A stretch of 37,848 nucleotides of DNA from Sutcliffiella rhizosphaerae. GTDB lineage: Bacteria > Bacillota > Bacilli > Bacillales > Bacillaceae_I. The stretch spans positions 1-37,848 of the forward strand of contig NZ_CAKJTJ010000032.1 of assembly GCF_917563925.1 (NCBI RefSeq), read 5' to 3'. The position numbers and the translations under genes were made by a program. The notes beneath the pieces are model-generated. The model did not search any database, was not told where the DNA came from, and was given only the letters and a program-made list of their open reading frames with translations. This document shows positions 15,381 to 24,153 of this stretch, in pieces (positions within the stretch are counted from its first letter, which is position 1; every line of letters starts with the position of its first letter).

Positions 15381-16040
15381 TTATAACTCGATAAATAGCT
15401 CTTCATCTCTTTCGACAATTTTTTTGGCAACTTCAGCAGACGACTGGAGTCTAGTTTTGTCCTTAATATGATTCGTTTCATCCCAGAAAGGGGTGTTCAT
15501 TCCACCCATATAGGTAGCTGTAACGTGTACTGTACCCTCTAGTTCTTTTTGAAGGCTTTCTGTAAAACCTCTTATAGCGAATTTACTAGCAACATATACG
15601 CTTTCATTCACTTTTCCTTTTTGCCCAGCGGTGGAAATGATATTCATTATTTTCGGATTCTCTTGTTGTAGTAAATGAGCGAGTAATGTTTTTGTTAAAT
15701 AAATGGTTCCAAGGATATTAGTCTGGATAGTATGTTGAATATCTACCTCATTTAATTCTCTCAGCGAGCCAAAGCAGCCAACTCCAGCGTTATTTAACAA
15801 GTATGACACCTTATGTTTGTTAATTATTTCCTTGACTGTCCTTTTTACATTCTCTAGATTTGCGATATCTAATTGATATGTATAGGCATTTCCACGTTTT
15901 AATGCTATTTGGGTGGCCACTTTTTGTAACGGCTCAAGCCTTCTTCCTGTAAGAATAATGGTATGGCCAAGCTCTGCATAAGCAAGGGCAAGCTCTTTTC
16001 CTAGTCCTGAACCTGCACCAGTAATTAATATCGTTTGCAT
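15381..16040 (-). CDS. SDR family NAD(P)-dependent oxidoreductase
   Basis: This is a classical short-chain dehydrogenase of 219 residues. The cofactor loop TGAGSGLGKE is at residues 7-16, with an Arg-rich position after strand 2 (TGRRLEP) suggesting NADP preference. Other motifs are NNAGVG (~86), the catalytic Ser in IISTAGQ and the Tyr/Lys pair in YVASK (~150-154). The C-terminus is shorter than in most 250-residue SDRs. The substrate is not deducible. Start ATG 16040 has AAAGAGGGA just upstream. It is flanked by recX (convergent) and yfhH (divergent); the SDR interrupts the recX-yfhH pairing known from B. subtilis. Confidence 0.85.
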   Translation of the reverse strand: MQTILITGAGSGLGKELALAYAELGHTIILTGRRLEPLQKVATQIALKRGNAYTYQLDIANLENVKRTVKEIINKHKVSYLLNNAGVGCFGSLRELNEVDIQHTIQTNILGTIYLTKTLLAHLLQQENPKIMNIISTAGQKGKVNESVYVASKFAIRGFTESLQKELEGTVHVTATYMGGMNTPFWDETNHIKDKTRLQSSAEVAKKIVERDEELFIEL

Positions 16041-16117
16041 CTTATCCCTCTTTTTCTTTTTGTAAACTGAAAATAATGCTATTCTTACTTTATATAGAAA
16101 TTATAGGGGGAGCGCAA

Positions 16118-16450
16118 GTGGAACAGGAAAAGCGTTATAGCCAAATGACTACGAACGAATTACATCAGGAGATAGGAAGGCTCAAGGAAAAAGCACGAAA
16201 AGCTGAGCAACTTGGTATCATAAACGAGTTTGCGGTCTTAGAACGTAAAATAACGATGGCAAAAGCATATATGCTTAATCCGGAAGACTATCGATTGGGT
16301 GCAGAATATGAAATAGAAGGAGATCCGGGAGTATATTTTAAAATAAAGTATATGAATGGAGTATTCGCATGGGGGCATAGAATCCATGGAAATACAGTGA
16401 ATAAGGAAGAAGAAGGACTCCCGATTTCGATGTTGAAAGACAAAGAGTAA
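16118..16450 (+). CDS. yfhH: YfhH (DUF1811) protein
   Basis: This is a 110-residue soluble protein beginning (GTG start) MEQEKRYSQMTTNELHQEIG, with a coiled N-terminal half (KEKARKAEQLGIINEFAVLE) and a C-terminal SH3-like beta half ending in FKIKYMNGVFAWGHRI. This matches the Bacillus YfhH/DUF1811 family. The frame is open from 16076, but only GTG 16118 has a ribosome site (AGGGGGA, 7 nt) and gives the family's standard N-terminus. Its function is unknown. It sits two genes after recX as part of the conserved recX-yfhH order. Confidence 0.88.
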   Translation: MEQEKRYSQMTTNELHQEIGRLKEKARKAEQLGIINEFAVLERKITMAKAYMLNPEDYRLGAEYEIEGDPGVYFKIKYMNGVFAWGHRIHGNTVNKEEEGLPISMLKDKE

Positions 16451-16572
16451 CTTTAATTTACATACCAGTTGATTCTAAGTAATTCTGAAAACATGGAGCA
16501 TAGGTAATCGAGTTTGAAAGTTGAAAGTGCTTAACAAAAAAGCCGAACTATTTTTATAGAGGAGATGACTTT

Positions 16573-17013
16573 ATGAAGACTGGTAGTAGTAAAGTGCAGG
16601 ACGTTCTTGAAAATTATAAATGTGCCGTTTATGAAAAAGATGTAGAAAAATTCCTATCTATCTATGCTACTAATATACATATTTATGATTGCTGGGGAAA
16701 CTGGGAGTGTAAGGGCATTTCTTTATGGAGAGAAAAAGTGATAGAGTGGTTTACTGGTTTAAGTGAAGACGGGGAGTTACTAAAAGTAGAATTGGATGAC
16801 TTAACGATAGAAGAAAATTCGAATGTTGCTTTTGTTCATTGTGCTGTTACATTTGCTGCTTACAAAGAAAAAACTGGAGAGAAGCTTCGTCAAATGACAA
16901 ACCGTTTTACATATGGATTTAAAAAAGTTAATGAGTCTTGGATCATTACACACGAACATTCATCATTGCCAATAGATATGCAAACTGGTAAAGGTATGTT
17001 TCACCTAAAATAG
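16573..17013 (+). CDS. SnoaL/NTF2-like fold protein
   Basis: This is a 146-residue single-domain protein. An N-terminal helix (LENYKCAVYEKDVEKFLSIY) is followed by NIHIYDCWGNWECKG and the strands VAFVHCAVTFAAYKEKTGEKLRQMTNRFTYGFKKVNESWIITHEHSS, cut here into family landmarks. The late W-I-I-T-H-E-H-S-S is typical of SnoaL_3/DUF4440-like members of the NTF2 superfamily. Such proteins are small enzymes or ligand binders; no catalytic pair can be assigned with confidence. Start ATG 16573 has GAGGAGAT about 8 nt upstream. It is monocistronic, with a terminator at 17056. Confidence 0.75.
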   Translation: MKTGSSKVQDVLENYKCAVYEKDVEKFLSIYATNIHIYDCWGNWECKGISLWREKVIEWFTGLSEDGELLKVELDDLTIEENSNVAFVHCAVTFAAYKEKTGEKLRQMTNRFTYGFKKVNESWIITHEHSSLPIDMQTGKGMFHLK

Positions 17014-17055
17014 GGGAAAACCCTTAATTTTCTTCCATAATTGGAGGGGTAAAGC

Positions 17056-17082
17056 AAGCTCGAATTTACTCTGAGCTTTTTT
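17056..17082 (+). terminator. probable intrinsic terminator of SnoaL-like gene
   Basis: AAGCTC (17056-17061) pairs with GAGCTT (17073-17078), followed by a T tract. The stem is short and the loop is 11 nt, so strength is moderate. The remaining ~220 bp to the RsbR-like gene show no gene. Confidence 0.6.
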
Positions 17083-17303
17083 CGTACTATTAATATAGTT
17101 TAAAGATAAATGCACATGTTATTTAGTTTGTTATGTGTCGTTTTTTCTACGATAACGGAATTACTATTTACGGTAATAAGGTTTGTTTTTTAATGTTTTT
17201 TATAAAGAGTTGCATGATTTGTCGATTTATAGAAGGGTTTCTTTACGAATTATCGAATAGGTAAAGTATTAATCTTGAAATCCTTTTTATAGTTAGGAGA
17301 GTT

Positions 17304-18128
17304 ATGATGAAAGAAAAATTTAATCGTAATGCAGAGTTGACTAATTACTTGAAGGAGAACCGGGTTGATTTTGAGGCAAAGCTTCTTTCAGAAGCTGTAA
17401 ATGTTGCCGAGAAGATAAATGATATTCTAAACGAAGGAAATATCGATCTTTTACAAAATGCTCAGTCTTTAGTCATTTACGTAGTAGAAGGAAACAAAGA
17501 GAAATTGATAGAATTTGCAAAACAAGAAGGGGTTGCATGGGCGAAGCTTTCGTTAACACTTTCTTTTAAGCTCGAATGGATCCAAGCAATACGCAGAGCC
17601 CTATGGTATTTCCTCCAAAAAAATGAAAAGTGCGAAAAAGAATTTTCAAAAGAAGATTTTTTTGAATTAGAACGAAAAGTGAATGATAATATTGACTATT
17701 TCTTGAATAATTTTTTCTTAAGATACACGGAATTTAAAGAGGAAATACTTAACAACCAACGCAAGCTTGTAGAACATTTATCTGTCCCAATAATTCCTCT
17801 AAGTCCAACGGTCGCAGTTCTGCCATTAATAGGTGAAATAGATGAATATAGGATGAAAACGATTGAAGAGAAAATCTTGACAAATATTTCTAATCTTAAG
17901 CTTGAGACGATGATTCTAGATCTCTCAGGGCTGACCGACATGGATGAAAGTGTCATCGTTGATTTCGAAAATATCTTATGTGGAATTAATATGATGGGTT
18001 GTAAAGCAGTCATTACTGGACTTCGTGCTGAACTCGTTCGTAACATGATCCGAATTGGGGTTACCTTCGACCATCAGGCAGAAACACATGGTACTCTGCA
18101 GCAAACATTAAAGAAATATTTGGTTTAA
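17304..18128 (+). CDS. RsbR paralog (N-terminal globin-like sensor + STAS)
   Basis: This 274-residue protein has the RsbR layout. Residues ~15-145 form an all-helical non-heme globin-like sensor (AWAKLSLTLSFKLEWIQAIRRALW). A linker helix follows, then a STAS domain from ~160 to the end. RsbR proteins build the stressosome with RsbS and control RsbT and the sigma-B pathway. Aligned with RsbRA, the two threonines phosphorylated by RsbT appear replaced: the site in LDLSGLTDMDESV is Glu215, and the one in GLRAELVRN is Asn247. It may therefore be a non-phosphorylatable stressosome subunit, as in some paralogs. No rsbS/T genes are nearby. ATG 17307 is an equally good start (7 nt from AGGAG). A strong terminator follows. 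Confidence 0.85.
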   Translation: MMKEKFNRNAELTNYLKENRVDFEAKLLSEAVNVAEKINDILNEGNIDLLQNAQSLVIYVVEGNKEKLIEFAKQEGVAWAKLSLTLSFKLEWIQAIRRALWYFLQKNEKCEKEFSKEDFFELERKVNDNIDYFLNNFFLRYTEFKEEILNNQRKLVEHLSVPIIPLSPTVAVLPLIGEIDEYRMKTIEEKILTNISNLKLETMILDLSGLTDMDESVIVDFENILCGINMMGCKAVITGLRAELVRNMIRIGVTFDHQAETHGTLQQTLKKYLV

Positions 18129-18169
18129 TATAGTTGAACTATTTTTCCATATATAGGATTTAATAATGA

Positions 18170-18201
18170 AGCAAAGAGGTATACACCTCTTTGCTGTTTT
18201 T
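18170..18201 (+). terminator. intrinsic terminator of RsbR-like gene
   Basis: GCAAAGAGGT (18171-18180) and ACCTCTTTGC (18185-18194) form a 10-bp stem followed by TGTTTTTT. It faces the convergent ypzG-like gene. Confidence 0.85.
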
Positions 18202-18371
18202 TACGATCTTTTTCGAGTCATGACTTCGAGGATTTGAACATTTTGTGCTTGTTGTGTCTCTCCATTCACTTGTCTGAATGTGTGTTTAGCATGAGCATTT
18301 GGCTGAGGAAATGGATGGTTATTTAACGAAAAAGGGTTATTCTTAGATGGCTTATGATTTTGTTTGGCCAT
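18201..18371 (-). CDS. YpzG-like small protein (56 aa)
   Basis: This is a 56-residue polar protein, MAKQNHKPSKNNPFSLNNHP..., with the core HAKHTFRQVNGETQQAQN. It resembles the small YpzG-type family of spore-formers (H-KH-.-QVNGET). The longer frame from 18533 runs antisense across sspK and is not used. ATG 18371 has GGAGG 8 nt upstream. It follows sspK by 31 nt on the same strand and could be cotranscribed with it in the forespore (inference). The family name is given from memory with moderate certainty. Confidence 0.65.
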   Translation of the reverse strand: MAKQNHKPSKNNPFSLNNHPFPQPNAHAKHTFRQVNGETQQAQNVQILEVMTRKRS

Positions 18372-18402
18372 AGTAACAACCTCCTTAGTTATTAAGTCAG
18401 AA

Positions 18403-18567
18403 TTAAAATGTACCGTCTTCTCGGGCACCAGATGCACGCATGCGCTCTTGCGGATGGGTATTAATGGTACCGTTAGCGCGTTTGGAAGCATATTCTGACT
18501 TTGCCCTTCCTTCTCCTTCAAACTTGTTATCATTTGGATTTGGAAAGTTTTTTACTTTATTCCTCAT
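18403..18567 (-). CDS. sspK: small acid-soluble spore protein K
   Basis: This is a 54-residue protein, [20 protein letters not shown] then [20 protein letters not shown] and ERMRASGAR..., with the SspK hallmarks ([23 protein letters not shown]). SspK is a minor SASP made in the forespore. GAGGAGG lies 9 nt before ATG 18567. It is absent from many length-filtered gene lists because of its size. Its position between yfhH and yfhJ agrees with B. subtilis. Sigma-G control is expected for this family, but I could not place a convincing sigma-G promoter upstream. Confidence 0.93.
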   Translation of the reverse strand: MRNKVKNFPNPNDNKFEGEGRAKSEYASKRANGTINTHPQERMRASGAREDGTF

Positions 18568-18705
18568 CTATATCGCCTCCTCGAAAGAGTAGTGCCCACC
18601 GACTCGTAATAAGGTGATGGAACACTTAACTATAATATTGGATTTAAGACATGATTCTATGTAATGATATGGAGTGTGAATTAAAACCAACCGAGAGAAG
18701 TGAAA

Positions 18706-18978
18706 ATGATGGAACAATACTTTGAACGACTTACCGAAAGATTGCTGCTGAAAAATCCAGCATTACCTTATGAAAAGGCAAGAACATGGGTGGAGTTTTT
18801 ATGGGAAGACTTTGAAAGCTCATACGCAAAAGCTGGATATCAATATAAAGGGAAAGAAATGACGGAAAAAATGGTAATGGGCATTATCGACAGACACGGA
18901 GAAAGACTACATGAATTTCTTTCAGAAAATCCAAAATACAAGCATTTACTAAACGCTGAGAATCCTATCCAGCATTGA
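18706..18978 (+). CDS. yfhJ: YfhJ (WVELL family) protein
   Basis: This is a ~90-residue acidic helical protein with the signature KARTWVEFLWEDFESSYAKA near residues 23-42, plus MGIIDRHGERLHEFL and KYKHLL at the C-terminus. It matches the WVELL/YfhJ family of Bacillus. The frame opens at GTG 18700; ATG 18706 and ATG 18709 follow. The Shine-Dalgarno is weak (GAGAG at 18693-18697), so the exact start is uncertain by a few codons. It is divergent from sspK, and the stop codon lies in the inverted repeat shared with yfhP. Its function is unknown. Confidence 0.88.
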   Translation: MMEQYFERLTERLLLKNPALPYEKARTWVEFLWEDFESSYAKAGYQYKGKEMTEKMVMGIIDRHGERLHEFLSENPKYKHLLNAENPIQH

Positions 18979-19005
18979 TTAAATGGGGCAGCCCCATTTA
19001 ATCAA
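18975..19005. terminator. 15-bp inverted repeat between convergent yfhJ and yfhP
   Basis: TTGATTAAATGGGGC (18975-18989) and its reverse complement (18991-19005) flank a single base. The repeat contains both the yfhJ stop (TGA) and the yfhP stop (TTA on the plus strand). No clear T tract follows on either side, but it is placed to end both transcripts. Confidence 0.6.
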
Positions 19006-19978
19006 TAATAATATCCAGCTTGGTCCGTAGCTTTTCTTCACTGAATATCCAACCAGTATAAGAACTAATAATATTTAAATTATGATCAAGCTGCACAATG
19101 GCAACAAATGGGTAGTAGTCTTTACTTCTATACCTTAAGTCAATAAAGCGAACCTCATAGTGGTCATCATATTCTTCCACTTCCCATCGATACACAGGTG
19201 AGAACGATAAAAACGCTGATACATTCTCATCAATTTTTGCTGCTTCAATAATAGCGTTTTCTGGAAGTGGCACTTTTTCAAACGTATCATGAATAAAAAT
19301 TTGATACTTTATAGCTCTTGCTACATAAAAGTTATCATTAGTAGTGATAGCTAGATGCCATTGATTCCAATAAAGTGTTGGAGAAATTATGATTTGTTTA
19401 ACATTTGGAATTATCTCTTTAACCTGCCTCAGCACTTTTTGCTGCATTTGGTATCGCAAAACGTAATAGGCAATTAAGATTCCATAAATGGATAAAAACG
19501 TATAACCTGGGTGAAAGCCTATTCCCCATAAGACCAATCCACCGATATGAAATCCGAATATAATTGGGTCGAATGTATTGATGATACCAAGTGCTACCCA
19601 TCTTCTTGTAAATGGGCGAAGAGCTTGTGTCCCATACGCATTAAAAATGTCTACAAAAACATGAAGGATAACAGCAATAAACGTCCATAACCATAAATAT
19701 AAAAGGTTTGCCTCAGGAATGAATAAGTAAATTGCTGGTGTTATAAGAAGTGGCCATAGACAAACTGCTGGGATTGAATGAGTTATTCCCCGATGGTTTC
19801 TAATATATGTTGCATTGCCTTTAAATTTTAATATAGTATCTAAATCTGGTGCTTGTGATCCAATTATTGTTCCAACCATAATGGCTGCTGCGGTTGCAGG
19901 GCTAGCTGCAACGTAGGGGTCAATCGTTGCAATTGATCCTAGAGCTACACCCATCACTATATGTGTTCCGGTATCCAA
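18998..19978 (-). CDS. yfhP: YfhP, membrane-bound metal-dependent hydrolase family
   Basis: This 326-residue protein has an N-terminal YdjM-like half with several membrane helices and the His/Asp set: MDTGTHIVMGVALGS (His6), APDLDTI (~60-66), RNHRGITHS (~78-86) and HVFVDIFNAYGTQ (~120). The C-terminal ~120 residues are soluble and beta-rich. This is the YfhP architecture of Bacillus. The start is a TTG at 19978, supported by AAAGGAGG 9 nt upstream. It is divergent from mutY as in B. subtilis; B. subtilis YfhP has been described as a transcriptional repressor of nearby genes by some annotations, which the fold seen here does not support. Its function is unknown. Confidence 0.85.
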   Translation of the reverse strand: MDTGTHIVMGVALGSIATIDPYVAASPATAAAIMVGTIIGSQAPDLDTILKFKGNATYIRNHRGITHSIPAVCLWPLLITPAIYLFIPEANLLYLWLWTFIAVILHVFVDIFNAYGTQALRPFTRRWVALGIINTFDPIIFGFHIGGLVLWGIGFHPGYTFLSIYGILIAYYVLRYQMQQKVLRQVKEIIPNVKQIIISPTLYWNQWHLAITTNDNFYVARAIKYQIFIHDTFEKVPLPENAIIEAAKIDENVSAFLSFSPVYRWEVEEYDDHYEVRFIDLRYRSKDYYPFVAIVQLDHNLNIISSYTGWIFSEEKLRTKLDIIID

Positions 19979-20075
19979 TCAGAGCGGCCTCCTTTCGGGC
20001 GGCAGATACACTAATTCTTTTCATACTCCTCAGTTTTGCTTTAAAGGAGTGTTTTCAAACATGATAACAAAACAG

Positions 20076-20104
20076 TTGCATATTTTCATTCAATAACCTA
20101 TAAA
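20076..20104 (+). promoter_or_regulatory. candidate sigma-A promoter of mutY
   Basis: TTGCAT (20076-20081), a 17-nt spacer and TATAAA (20099-20104) give a ~90-nt leader to the mutY start. Confidence 0.5.
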
Positions 20105-20200
20105 GGAATCAATGATAAACTGTTTGAAACAAAGATACTTGGTGTGTTTACCTACAGTCATGCCTGTGTCTAAAATAATGAATTTAGCTGGAGGTTTGTT

Positions 20201-21301
20201 TTGAAACAGCATGAACGACTAATGGAATTTAATATAACTGGTTTTCAACATGATCTAGTAACATGGTTCGAACGCGAACAAAGGGATCTCCCTTGGAGAA
20301 AAGACAAAGACCCTTATAAAGTATGGGTATCAGAAATAATGCTTCAGCAAACTAAGGTTGACACGGTAATACCTTATTTTAATTCCTTTATAGAAAAGTT
20401 CCCAAACATTCAAAGCTTGGCAGAGGCAAAAGAGGACAAAGTATTGAAGGCGTGGGAGGGGCTTGGTTATTATTCCCGTGCTAGAAACCTCCAAAGCGCA
20501 GTAAGAGAGGTCCACCAAGCCTATGACGGGGTTGTCCCTAACACACCAAAAGAAATATCATCGTTAAAAGGTGTGGGGCCATATACAACAGGGGCAATCT
20601 TAAGCATTGCTTATGGTGTACCAGAACCTGCAGTGGATGGGAATGTAATGAGGGTATTATCAAGAATACTTCTTATCGAAGAAGATATTGCAAAGCCTAA
20701 AACACGTAAAATATTTGAAGATGTTATTCGGGAATTAATTTCACAAGAGAATCCGTCCTACTTTAACCAAGGACTGATGGAGCTGGGTGCTCTCGTTTGT
20801 ACACCAACTTCGCCATCTTGTTTATTATGTCCTGTAAGGGAGCATTGCAGGGCTTTTCATAAAGGAGTTCAAACAGATTTACCTGTAAAATCGAAAAAGA
20901 AATCCACTAAGCAGGTTGCTCTAGTCGCTGCGGTATTACAAAATGAGGATGGGAAGTTTCTTATTCACCGTAGGCCTAGTCAAGGTTTGCTTGCAAATTT
21001 ATGGGAATTCCCTAATTTTGTGAAATTAGATGAGCTTGGGACATCTAAACAACAACTTCAATCATTAATAAAGTCGGAATATGAAATTAACGCAAATATT
21101 AACGAATACCTTTGTGATATTAAGCACATCTTTTCTCATCTTGTCTGGGATGTAAATGTATATGTGGGTGAATGGACAGGTGAGATACCAGAAGATGCAG
21201 ACCTTGTCAGTGTATCTGAGGAAGAAATGTTACAATATGCTTTTCCTGTATCACATCAAAACATCTGGAAAGAATATAAGTCGAAAAATAAAGCTACTTG
21301 A
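20201..21301 (+). CDS. mutY: A/G-specific adenine DNA glycosylase MutY
   Basis: MutY removes adenine mispaired with 8-oxoguanine. This 366-residue copy has all key features. The catalytic Glu45 is in VSEIMLQQT. The helix-hairpin-helix [12 protein letters not shown] (~122-133) is followed by Asp146 in AVDGNVMRV. The 4Fe-4S loop has C200, C207, C210 and C216 (C-x6-C-x2-C-x5-C). A C-terminal NUDIX-like 8-oxoG recognition domain follows from ~235 ([19 protein letters not shown]). The start is TTG 20201 with GGAGG 6 nt upstream; an ATG seven codons later lacks a site. It is divergent from yfhP, matching B. subtilis yfhQ. A stem-loop terminator follows. Confidence 0.95.
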   Translation: MKQHERLMEFNITGFQHDLVTWFEREQRDLPWRKDKDPYKVWVSEIMLQQTKVDTVIPYFNSFIEKFPNIQSLAEAKEDKVLKAWEGLGYYSRARNLQSAVREVHQAYDGVVPNTPKEISSLKGVGPYTTGAILSIAYGVPEPAVDGNVMRVLSRILLIEEDIAKPKTRKIFEDVIRELISQENPSYFNQGLMELGALVCTPTSPSCLLCPVREHCRAFHKGVQTDLPVKSKKKSTKQVALVAAVLQNEDGKFLIHRRPSQGLLANLWEFPNFVKLDELGTSKQQLQSLIKSEYEINANINEYLCDIKHIFSHLVWDVNVYVGEWTGEIPEDADLVSVSEEEMLQYAFPVSHQNIWKEYKSKNKAT

Positions 21302-21335
21302 AAGCCTGTACATTGACTTTCAAGCAGCCGTTTTT
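21297..21335 (+). terminator. intrinsic terminator of mutY
   Basis: CTTGAAAG (21297-21304) pairs with CTTTCAAG (21317-21324). CAGCCG and TTTTT follow. The T tract is offset by 6 nt, so it is of moderate strength. Confidence 0.6.
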
Positions 21336-21358
21336 CTCAAGATAAAACTTGGTAATTT

Positions 21359-21583
21359 TCAATCATATCCTATACGAGTGCCATTCGTATAAGTTGCATC
21401 GTAATGGGTAAATCCACCACGAGCTTCTATCTCTTTAATGATTTCACGATGAATGCTATGTCCTTCTTCATTTAAATAAGGGACCATTTGTTGTAGAGAA
21501 TGGTGAAAGAAAGCTAATTCTGAATCTGTCCATTCTTGTTTTGAAGTCATGGAAAGCTCTGTCATATCACGTCCAACATACAT
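21359..21583 (-). CDS. small YfhS-like protein
   Basis: This 74-residue acidic soluble protein has TSKQEWTDSELAFFHHSLQQ, MVPYLNEEGHSIHREIIKEI and a C-terminal GGFTHYDATYTNGTRIGYD. It has a good ribosome site (AAAGGTGG, 7 nt before ATG 21583) and lies between mutY and fabL. That is where B. subtilis encodes the 74-residue YfhS, so orthology is likely but rests on position and length. Its function is unknown. It is divergent from fabL across ~105 bp. Confidence 0.65.
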   Translation of the reverse strand: MYVGRDMTELSMTSKQEWTDSELAFFHHSLQQMVPYLNEEGHSIHREIIKEIEARGGFTHYDATYTNGTRIGYD

Positions 21584-21652
21584 GCTATCGCCACCTTTTG
21601 ATTTTTCTATTATTGTTCGGTTTTTAAAATAAGACTATACTAAAGGAAATAA

Positions 21653-22438
<786 letters not shown>

Positions 22439-22520
22439 AATTTGCAAAAAATAATTTTTGTCATTTTGTAATACTTTCACATGAACTTGGTTATCTTAAG
22501 TTTCGTGGAGGTGATAAACA

Positions 22521-22721
22521 ATGGCAAACAACAAACAAAACCAACAACAACAATATGGCTCTGAGTTTGCGAGCGAAACAAATGCACAAGAAGTAAGAAA
22601 ACAAAACGCTCAATCTCAAAAAGGTCAACAGCAATATGGTGCTGAGTTTGGAAGCGAAACAAATGCACAAGAAGTTAGACAACAAAACGCTCAATCTCAA
22701 GCTAAAAAGAACCAACAATAA
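22521..22721 (+). CDS. sspE: gamma-type small acid-soluble spore protein SspE
   Basis: This 66-residue, Gln/Asn-rich protein (MANNKQNQQQQYGSEF...) is built from two ~27-residue tandem repeats, each QQYG-EF-SETNAQEVR-QNAQSQ. Gamma-type SASP is an amino-acid store of the spore core. The EF(A/G)SETNA segments are the recognition sites for the germination protease GPR, one per repeat. Strong Shine-Dalgarno GGAGGTGA lies ahead of ATG 22521, and a strong terminator follows. Forespore sigma-G transcription is expected from the family; the upstream GTAATAC...TTATCTTA is only a loose match. Confidence 0.95.
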   Translation: MANNKQNQQQQYGSEFASETNAQEVRKQNAQSQKGQQQYGAEFGSETNAQEVRQQNAQSQAKKNQQ

Positions 22722-22736
22722 TATATAGAAAAAATG

Positions 22737-22777
22737 GAAGCACTTTTTATCAAATCGATAGAAAGTGCTTCTTTTTT
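22737..22777 (+). terminator. intrinsic terminator of sspE
   Basis: GAAGCACTTT (22737-22746) pairs with AAAGTGCTTC (22762-22771), followed by six T. The ~270 bp to ygaB show no further gene. Confidence 0.88.
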
Positions 22778-23050
22778 ATGTCTATCGCCTTCCCTCGATG
22801 TTGTTACTGAAAGCTGCGTATGTGTACTTCTATTACTCGACAAAACTTCTAAATGCTCTACATAAGTAGTCAAAGGGTTCGATTGTAAGATTAGAGAATG
22901 TAGATAAAGAAGATGTTTCCGCATATTTACAAATGGGAAGAATCTAAAAAGGAAGAATAGATGTCCTTTTTCATTTTTATAGAAGGGTTAATAAAGACCT
23001 TTTATGAAACGTAACTACTAAATGAAAAAGAAGGTAAGATAGAGGAGGAT

Positions 23051-23299
23051 ATGATTTTGAATAATTTTGATGTCGCAGTTGCCAAGCAGTTAGAGACTAT
23101 GGATAAACTATTGGGGATACAAGTAGAAATTGAAAGGTGTCAGCAGTTGCAAACTCAATTAAAAGAAGAAATGGAACAAATCCAAACATTAAAAGAGCAA
23201 ATTGAAAAAATGAAGAAAGAACTGAAGGAAGTACAAGACATTTTTGAAGCCCAAACGGAAGATGCTATTCGTTCCTATCAAAAAATGGAATCCAGGTAA
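23051..23299 (+). CDS. ygaB: YgaB coiled-coil protein
   Basis: This is an 82-residue, highly charged, almost entirely helical protein. Residues ~14-75 show a continuous heptad-like pattern (LGIQVEIERCQQLQTQLKEE, IQTLKEQIEKMKKELKEVQD). Position and type match B. subtilis YgaB. The ATG at 23051 is only 3 nt from GAGGAGG; a TTG at 23057, better spaced, would give MNNFDVAVAKQLETMDKLLG and may be the true start. Its function is unknown, perhaps an oligomeric scaffold. It is followed by its own terminator and ntdP. Confidence 0.82.
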   Translation: MILNNFDVAVAKQLETMDKLLGIQVEIERCQQLQTQLKEEMEQIQTLKEQIEKMKKELKEVQDIFEAQTEDAIRSYQKMESR

Positions 23300-23386
23300 T
23301 CGTAATTTTTACTTTGAGATAGTGTTTTGAAGAAATAGGTAGCTAGCTAAACTAGTCTGCGCGGCTAACTAAATAGCTCATTAATA

Positions 23387-23414
23387 GAGTTATCTTTATT
23401 TAGATGGCTCTTTT
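23387..23414 (+). terminator. intrinsic terminator of ygaB
   Basis: GAGTTATCT (23387-23395) pairs with AGATGGCTC (23402-23410), including two G-U pairs, followed by TTTTGTTTT. Confidence 0.7.
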
Positions 23415-23503
23415 GTTTTAAAATTTTCCTTTTACCGTTATAATATATAGAAACAGTTGCTTATAACCGTAAAGCGCGGCATGAAGAAAGAAGGGGAGAG
23501 AGG

Positions 23504-24034
23504 ATGAGTGGTCCCAAAGAAGGTGAAACAATTCAAATACATAGCTATAAGCACAGTGGGAACATCCATAGAGTTTGGGAGGAAACAACTGTGCTTAAAG
23601 GGACGCAAAACCTTGTTATCGGTGGAAATGACAGAACTATTGTGACTGAATCGGACGGCCGAACATGGATTACAAGAGAACCCGCAATCTGCTATTTTCA
23701 TGGAAAACATTGGTTTAATATAATTGGCATGATCCGGGAAGATGGAGTGTACTACTATTGTAATATTAGTTCTCCTTTTATTGCAGACAATGAAGCAATA
23801 AAATACATAGATTATGATTTGGATATTAAGGTTTTCCCAGATATGACTTTTATTTTGCTGGACGAGGATGAGTATGAAAAACACCGGAAAGAAATGAAAT
23901 ACCCAGAGGTTATAGATAAAATACTTTGGAGCAATGTAGAAACATTAATATCCTGGATAAGGCAACGAAAAGGACCTTTTGCGCCAGATTTTATCGATAT
24001 TTGGTACGAGCGTTATTTGACATATCGCAGTTAA
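23504..24034 (+). CDS. ntdP: nucleoside tri-/diphosphate phosphatase NtdP (YgaC)
   Basis: This is a 176-residue DUF402-family phosphatase that hydrolyses nucleoside tri- and diphosphates with Mg2+/Mn2+. It is nearly the B. subtilis YgaC sequence in character: [19 protein letters not shown], then [27 protein letters not shown], and the acidic core [13 protein letters not shown] and LLDEDEYE carrying the metal-binding Asp/Glu residues, ending [25 protein letters not shown] lies just before ATG 23504. Its place between ygaB and the ABC exporter gene is conserved. Confidence 0.93.
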   Translation: MSGPKEGETIQIHSYKHSGNIHRVWEETTVLKGTQNLVIGGNDRTIVTESDGRTWITREPAICYFHGKHWFNIIGMIREDGVYYYCNISSPFIADNEAIKYIDYDLDIKVFPDMTFILLDEDEYEKHRKEMKYPEVIDKILWSNVETLISWIRQRKGPFAPDFIDIWYERYLTYRS

Positions 24035-24046
24035 AGGTGGAAAGGC

Positions 24047-24077
24047 ACCTGGTTATATGTAATACCGGGTCTTTTTT
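24047..24077 (+). terminator. intrinsic terminator of ntdP
   Basis: ACCTGGT (24047-24053) pairs with ACCGGGT (24064-24070), with one G-U pair. A C and six T follow. Confidence 0.7.
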
Positions 24078-24153
24078 GTGATTAATAATATAATCAAAAA
24101 GCAAGACCATTGCAAATAACAAAGGGTTCAACCTACTACTGGGAGGAAGACAA

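Noticed and set aside
18201-18533. 110-codon minus-strand frame as one protein
   Set aside because: The upper half is sspK read in the wrong frame; the ribosome site and family match support a 56-residue protein starting at 18371 and a separate sspK.
22697-22924. Small ORF between sspE and ygaB
   Set aside because: It is antisense to the sspE terminator, with no ribosome site.
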